Assembly: GCA_013214445.1 (NCBI GenBank)
Contig: JABSPG010000065.1
Span: 1 to 12,353, forward strand
Reading direction: 5' to 3'
DNA: 12,353 nt
From: Ekhidna sp.
GTDB taxonomy: Bacteria; Bacteroidota; Bacteroidia; Cytophagales; Cyclobacteriaceae
The notes under the pieces are model-generated. The model searched no databases, was not told the origin of the DNA, and worked only from the letters and a program-made list of their open reading frames with translations. Below are positions 8,601 to 12,353 of this stretch, piece after piece; the stretch's first letter is position 1; each line of letters starts with the position of its first letter. The position numbers were made by a program, and so were the translations under genes.

Positions 8601-10898
8601 TCTCTTGAAAACATAACTGGAGACAATACATTCGTAGTTGGAGAGGATGTAGAGATCGAATACACAACTGAGGGAAGGTTTCCTGATAATACAGAGTTTG
8701 CCTTGGTGATTTATAATGAGAATGGAGCTGGCGCAGTGAATGGATCATTTGCTCCTGAAACTGATCTTTCCAGCTATGAAAACATTGCAGTTTTAGCTAC
8801 TGCTTCAGACTTTGGGACTGGTACTTTCTCGTTTACAGTTCCAGATTTTGTTTACGCAGGCGATGGAACTGATAGGGCAGATTCGGAACGCTTGATAAAT
8901 AGATTAGAAGTGATTGCTTATGATGGCAGTGGTACCGCAGAATTTGCGCCAAGCGAGTCGTTCAATATTGATGAAGATGAAGACTTCTTGGTAATTGAAG
9001 GTCAAGATCCTGATAATACGGTAATGGGTGAGTATGCATTCGACCAAGACGGGGATAGGAGCTTATTGACAGTTGCATATGATTTTAGTGGGGCCTCTAG
9101 TGCTATCTTGAATTTCAATTATCTCACAGAGGACGACAGTACAAATATAGTTAATGAGCCATTTGATGTCGATGATAACATTAACACTATTCCATATCTA
9201 CAATATTCCATCGATGCAGGAGCAACATTCGTCAATATTGCAGTAGAGGATAGTGACCTCACTGGTGGCTATTTGGTTGGAGATGGCATATTTAGTGTGG
9301 ATGTACCTGCCGAGGCTCTTACTTCAGCAACCCATTTTAGGTGGGTGCAAGATCTAAATCTGGGCGAAAACTTTGATGTCTGGGTTGTCAGAGGAATTTC
9401 TGTGACAGTGAAGAATGGAAATGAGATTAGTAGTCTTTACAGAAAGGAGCGAAATGAAGTCACAATCAGCTTTAATCACCCATCCAGAGATGATTATGAG
9501 TTTAGTCTTGTCGATGAATCGGATGCAATCTTTCCTGGTGAAACAGCGGAAATTAGCTATGATCCATTGTTTGAAGATAGTGACGCATACCCAACAGGTG
9601 TTTCGATTGAGTACTTACTTTTCGATGTAGCAGGTGTAACAGCTAGTTCGGCCAATTCCTATGTGATTGATCCGGAGACAGCAGAGCCTCTACGACTTGC
9701 ATCGTCAACTAGTTTTGGGCAGTTTACTGCTACATTCCCTGACTTCTTAGAAGAAGGATCTTATGAAGTGCATGCCCTAATATCAAAGCAGAATAGTGAA
9801 ACTGAGATGCTGTATGTGTACGATGGAGCGTTTAATTCAACTAAGGGTTATTATGCGGGTGTGAAAATCGGAGATATTGACGTTTTCCTAAGAGTTGTTA
9901 GGACAGTTGTGGATTTCGATCAACTTGATGTGCTGTATGCAGGGGAGACTGTAACAGTAAACATTGACATAGAAAATGATGAAACAAGCCTGGCAGGAAC
10001 AGAAGGATTGTTTGCTACGCTATTAATAAGGGATTACTCTAGCGGGGATGACTTAGTGATCGCAACTCAGGAAGGGATTGATCCAATCGTTGCAGACCTT
10101 CCAACTTACGTGAGGGGAGGTGATTTTGTATTTGAAGTTCAGTTGTCTGAAGGTTCTGCACTTGGAGAAGTGGGCGACTTATTAGGAGATAGTGGAAATC
10201 TGATGAATCTTGAAAATGATTCTGAAAACTTCGTAAATCAGCCACAGCTAGCCTCTGTAATTACTTCTCCAGAGATTATAACTGATGATTCTTCGGAGGA
10301 AATTCGATTCGATTATACATTTGATACAGATGACAACAATCAATTCCGATTGGAGTACAGAATAAATGGTGGTTCCTGGTTTTTATTCACAACCGTTGCA
10401 GATTTTGATGCAACTGGAACATATACGAGTACCTCCAATATTTCTAGAGGGAATACAGTAGAATGGAGATGGGTAATCTTGTCTGACGAAGATGGATTTG
10501 AAGGAAATTCATTGGAAATCAGCAATGTTTCGTATGGAAGTACTTCCATTGGCAATGATGAGTTATCACCGGCTAGTATTATTGCTCCTGGCTTCCTGGC
10601 CTTTGAAAATGATAATGGTAGGGGGTTAATAACTACGAGATCTTTCGAGGTTGGTGAATTGTCAAACAGCACCCTTTTGTCTTTTGATCTAACATTTGAT
10701 AAGAAACCAGAAGATCTTACCAATGATCAATTCCTCGTACTAGAGTATTCTACAGATGGAGGTTCGACCTATACAGAACTAGGAACTTTCCCAGATACTA
10801 ATCAATCAGAGGAAACGGCTACAGGTTCGTATCGATTTGACGTAACTGATGATATGAAGGATAATGCTTCTATCTTCAGATTCCGTCAAGAGGAGTGA
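5601..10898 (+). CDS. N-terminal 1765 residues of a giant modular surface (adhesin-like) protein, ended by a premature TGA
   Basis: The protein starts with a signal peptide (charged 'MKKYY', hydrophobic core, 'SVSA' then Q at about residues 26-29). The rest is beta-rich, acidic, Asp/Asn/Ser/Thr-rich and has no cysteine. Two module kinds alternate. Reelin-like units lie at about 151-281, 441-562, 870-975 (divergent), 1148-1272, 1556-1650 (divergent) and 1669 to the stop; they share an 'EYSxDGG' type strand, then 'FRxRQ' and a closing aromatic or 'DNF' strand. Ig-like units, marked by 'FPGDEVTLTY' type strands and 'PxG/PDN' turns, lie at about 38-70 (partial), 583-690, 691-805, 998-1125, 1298-1395 and 1438-1540. 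A calcium-binding-like 'DSNNDG...DIDGD' stretch is at about 806-820. The role is presumably cell-surface adhesion, gliding or matrix (inference). TGA at 10896-10898 falls inside the last reelin-like unit, and the frame continues afterwards. The product as read has no T9SS sorting domain, so it would probably be trapped in the periplasm. Confidence 0.85.
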   Translation: MKKYYNTLNLKAALLVMLASFFAFSVSAQTISGADSIPEPGIKYIGLRDVITIDTTGTFPSNTTFYLHTGGNDGFDEDDFIVSTASSLDTVFIWNWSLNEDNEDLFISAVQGAIGAQSSFGITSGNVSIDGNVGSDAPTNDVNGAFGSEYVFDYAGPRTLSLGSFDELATSSEVKISFGVDLRDLDANPNIDNGYDSLVFEYSVNDGSTWVRLEDDDDSIFFDARYQGGAANASAVTLTFTIPVEAKTASAIFRIRQGTRGNFEVDESAWYVNADNFTVTIGTENILVDSFDPGINRDVSSPQTSFNFVRDTAGGSNFRVGYPVELEATLTGIEDADEDYEWAAVFQSNVDLARFTLDGEVVSSPSSQDNGNESFTYTFEIEGDIPKDIDYNEDWRVFFVAFNGDTASLGSNRNFLLSTRLGTITEGSQAGSGDPILFSGDEVRSATTEPLSLESVLNAVITLDIDKTDTDELYDSGTEIVLEYSLDGFASATQLIAEGRTVAAISLNDTIGTGFEQEFRFDIGAISDLTSPSAQLRVRQLSNNGEDLEAWSIQSWGLSSEGTAVNNSNIVGYTSTTINIAGPKIDLDNVNVPTAGIFPGDEVTLTYSIPEGVLPDGSVITAFINTEGDFDDSDVVNYQVGTSTELMLGDGSENSITVTAPELGAGSYRIFLESNDQLVLSNDVAFPISGSTLSITDIRSNNNTTDNGVDIFYPGDDLTVDYEFSSASGVPTGETLSLEYLDYSTTPEEYVSFATITLTTDRTGSITGTFPTAVNFDNNNGSNATIRIIAGNGVVAGSNFEFVQYDSNNDGSLNADIDGDLDNNSGTSADLNDMNLFQIFDEDLIEGNNTTEFDANGNGGQTNQLNNFIGAGERSITTLPFDVAFGGTVEIILSEVSSSGTAQTVTLSGSVGGSDFSEIATLDIFSSDDPSFSESIPSELIGEDVRLKVSYNEDGAAGEFENEIEIVNITLEIIGTSGAFTSAATLETSGFAIDIRRPRVSLENITGDNTFVVGEDVEIEYTTEGRFPDNTEFALVIYNENGAGAVNGSFAPETDLSSYENIAVLATASDFGTGTFSFTVPDFVYAGDGTDRADSERLINRLEVIAYDGSGTAEFAPSESFNIDEDEDFLVIEGQDPDNTVMGEYAFDQDGDRSLLTVAYDFSGASSAILNFNYLTEDDSTNIVNEPFDVDDNINTIPYLQYSIDAGATFVNIAVEDSDLTGGYLVGDGIFSVDVPAEALTSATHFRWVQDLNLGENFDVWVVRGISVTVKNGNEISSLYRKERNEVTISFNHPSRDDYEFSLVDESDAIFPGETAEISYDPLFEDSDAYPTGVSIEYLLFDVAGVTASSANSYVIDPETAEPLRLASSTSFGQFTATFPDFLEEGSYEVHALISKQNSETEMLYVYDGAFNSTKGYYAGVKIGDIDVFLRVVRTVVDFDQLDVLYAGETVTVNIDIENDETSLAGTEGLFATLLIRDYSSGDDLVIATQEGIDPIVADLPTYVRGGDFVFEVQLSEGSALGEVGDLLGDSGNLMNLENDSENFVNQPQLASVITSPEIITDDSSEEIRFDYTFDTDDNNQFRLEYRINGGSWFLFTTVADFDATGTYTSTSNISRGNTVEWRWVILSDEDGFEGNSLEISNVSYGSTSIGNDELSPASIIAPGFLAFENDNGRGLITTRSFEVGELSNSTLLSFDLTFDKKPEDLTNDQFLVLEYSTDGGSTYTELGTFPDTNQSEETATGSYRFDVTDDMKDNASIFRFRQEE

Positions 10899-12353
10899 AA
10901 TAACTTAACTGTATCTATTGATAACTTCTCGTTCTCAATGGGTAGAATTCTACCTTTCGAATACGAGTCAGATCAGCAGTCTATTGCTAATCAAGTACTA
11001 TTAGTTACTTCAATAGGAGCGGAGGCTTCTTGCCTGGATGAATCCATAACGCTAGGATATGAAGTGAGAGGACGTTTTGGAACGGATAATATTGTTACTG
11101 TTACCTTCGATGAAATTGATGGTACCGGATTTGGGGAGATCGATGTAGAATATAGAGATATCTTGTCTGGGACAGGGACGTTAGATTTAGATATACCATC
11201 AGACATTTTCACAAATGGAGATAGTAATAAGTCTTTCCGATTCAGATTAAACTACGACGATGATACGTTTGCTGATGATAATCTAGATTTTGCTAGTAAT
11301 GGTGAACTCTACAGTGAGGAATCTATAGAGATAGTCGCGCCTGTGGATTTGGATGCCACAGCATCTATTGCTTCTGGAACGCTAAGGTGTGAAGAGGACG
11401 ATTTAGTAATGACACTATCAAGTCCGCAAGCTTACTTCTCCTATGAAGTGATTAATTCTGCTGATGGATCAGTCGTGAGCGGTGACCCGTTTGTATATGA
11501 TCCGGATGAAGATCTAAGAGATATCCTTATCACTGGTATTGCTGAAGATGCAGATTTACAGCTAAGAGTGACTGCATCATCTTCCATTGGGTCACTTGCA
11601 GCTTGTTCCGATGCGATTTTGTCTACTTCCGTTATTCAGGTAAGGTTTGTTGAGGACCTAGAGCTGAATCTACTCAACACCAACAGAAATGTGTATGAGT
11701 TAGTAGATGCGGGGGATGCTCTACAAGTCTGCCAAGGAACTGCCGTTTCTTTAAGAGTTCTGAGAGGTGGAAGTACTGTGTCGGTAGATAGAATTGAGTG
11801 GTTCAGAGACAATGTCAACATCCCACTTGCAGACTCTGATTTTGAACTTACTAATGATGCAAATGGCATAAATAATCGTACTGGGGATTATTTCGCAAGG
11901 ATAACGGACGGTGACTGTGTATACATCACAGAGTCAATCACTGTTACTATTGAGGAAAGTCCTGACCAACCTGAGATCGCAGTAGTAAGTGGAGAGCTGA
12001 CTGGTTGCAGAGATGAGGGACCGGTTGTTTTGAGTGCTCCTGATGGCTTCACGTACTACCAATGGAGTAGTGGTGAGGAAACGCAGACGATAGAAGTAGA
12101 TCTTGCCGTTAGCGGTTCAAGTGAATCTGCTAGCACTTCAAGGACTGTGCAGGTTTCAAATCGGCCATTTGCTCAGTCTTGTGGAAGTGTATCTTCGGAA
12201 GCTGTGGTGATTGAGCGTTACCGAAATGTTGATTTTAACCTATCAACTTCGAGCAATATTTCAACCCAAATATTGGAGGGAGACGAGCTTAATGCTTGCA
12301 GTAGTGAACGAATTTATTTCCACGATGAATTTATAAATACGACCAATAGTACA
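10899..12353 (+). pseudogene. Continuation of the giant surface protein after the in-frame TGA (3' end beyond window)
   Basis: These 485 codons are in the same frame as the gene starting at 5601 and have no further stop before the window edge, which falls on a codon boundary (codon 2251 counted from 5601). Just after the TGA, 'VSIDNFSF' supplies the closing strand missing from the truncated reelin-like unit, showing that the two halves belong together. From about 11031 the character changes to cysteine-bearing Ig/PKD-like modules: 'SCLDESITLGYEVRGRF', then 'CQGTAVSLRV', and 'GCRDEGPVVLSAPDGFTYYQW' followed by 'SSGEETQTIEV'. That last type is typical of repeated domains in Bacteroidota T9SS giants. 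Eight cysteines occur here against none upstream. No plausible independent start with a signal peptide is present, so this is a detached remainder and not a separate gene. A T9SS sorting domain is expected downstream, out of view. Confidence 0.85.

Noticed and set aside
8111..8665. 184-codon open frame on the minus strand
   Set aside because: It lies entirely opposite the giant surface gene, which has coherent module structure. The antisense frame is a Ser/Pro-rich shadow without any recognisable domain or start context. Other antisense frames in glnN and the giant gene are rejected for the same reason.
10896..10898. TGA as selenocysteine or reassigned codon
   Set aside because: No GC-rich SECIS-like hairpin follows the TGA, the position does not resemble a redox site, and the neighbouring barrel gene is interrupted by TAA. 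Other genes in the window use TGG for tryptophan and have no internal TGA.
5601..12353. DNA-level tandem repeats in the giant gene
   Set aside because: Modules recur at protein level, but I found no long near-identical DNA repeats that would suggest recent duplication or slippage. A self-dotplot would be needed to be certain.

Overview
The window looks like a chromosomal segment from a member of the Bacteroidota, most likely a marine or environmental Cytophagales-type bacterium (inference). The evidence is a C-terminal type IX secretion (T9SS) sorting domain on the first gene, a type III glutamine synthetase, start regions without clear Shine-Dalgarno sequences, AT-rich spacers, and a signal-peptide-bearing multidomain surface protein of more than 2,200 codons.

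Layout. Bases 1-807 hold the 3' end of a secreted T9SS cargo gene. It converges, with only 4 bases between stop codons, on rsmE (812-1510, minus strand), a 16S rRNA uridine methyltransferase. Divergent from rsmE is glnN (1644-3806), a complete type III glutamine synthetase. A 344-base spacer follows, ending in a good intrinsic terminator and a possible promoter. Then comes a short cytoplasmic cyclophilin-type prolyl isomerase (4151-4582) with its own strong terminator. These three are ordinary housekeeping genes.

From 4868 onward the window is an accessory surface module. A small outer-membrane beta-barrel gene (4868-5587) is followed after 13 bases by a giant secreted adhesin-like gene that starts at 5601 and is still open at the window end (12353). 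The spacing suggests co-transcription. The giant protein is built from alternating modules: reelin-like/jelly-roll units (an 'EYSxDGG' strand, then 'FRxRQ', then an aromatic or 'IDNF' closing strand) and Ig-like units ('FPGDEVTLTY' type).

The most notable observation is that both members of this pair carry a single in-frame nonsense codon with no frame change. In the barrel gene it is TAA at codon 27, just after the signal peptide. In the giant gene it is TGA at codon 1766, in the middle of a repeat module. The frame downstream of each stop stays open and clearly homologous in character (211 further sense codons in the barrel gene, 485 further codons to the window edge in the giant gene). Either the whole surface module has recently been inactivated, or these are sequencing errors, or (least likely) the stops are read through. 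I see no tRNA, rRNA, CRISPR array or insertion sequence.
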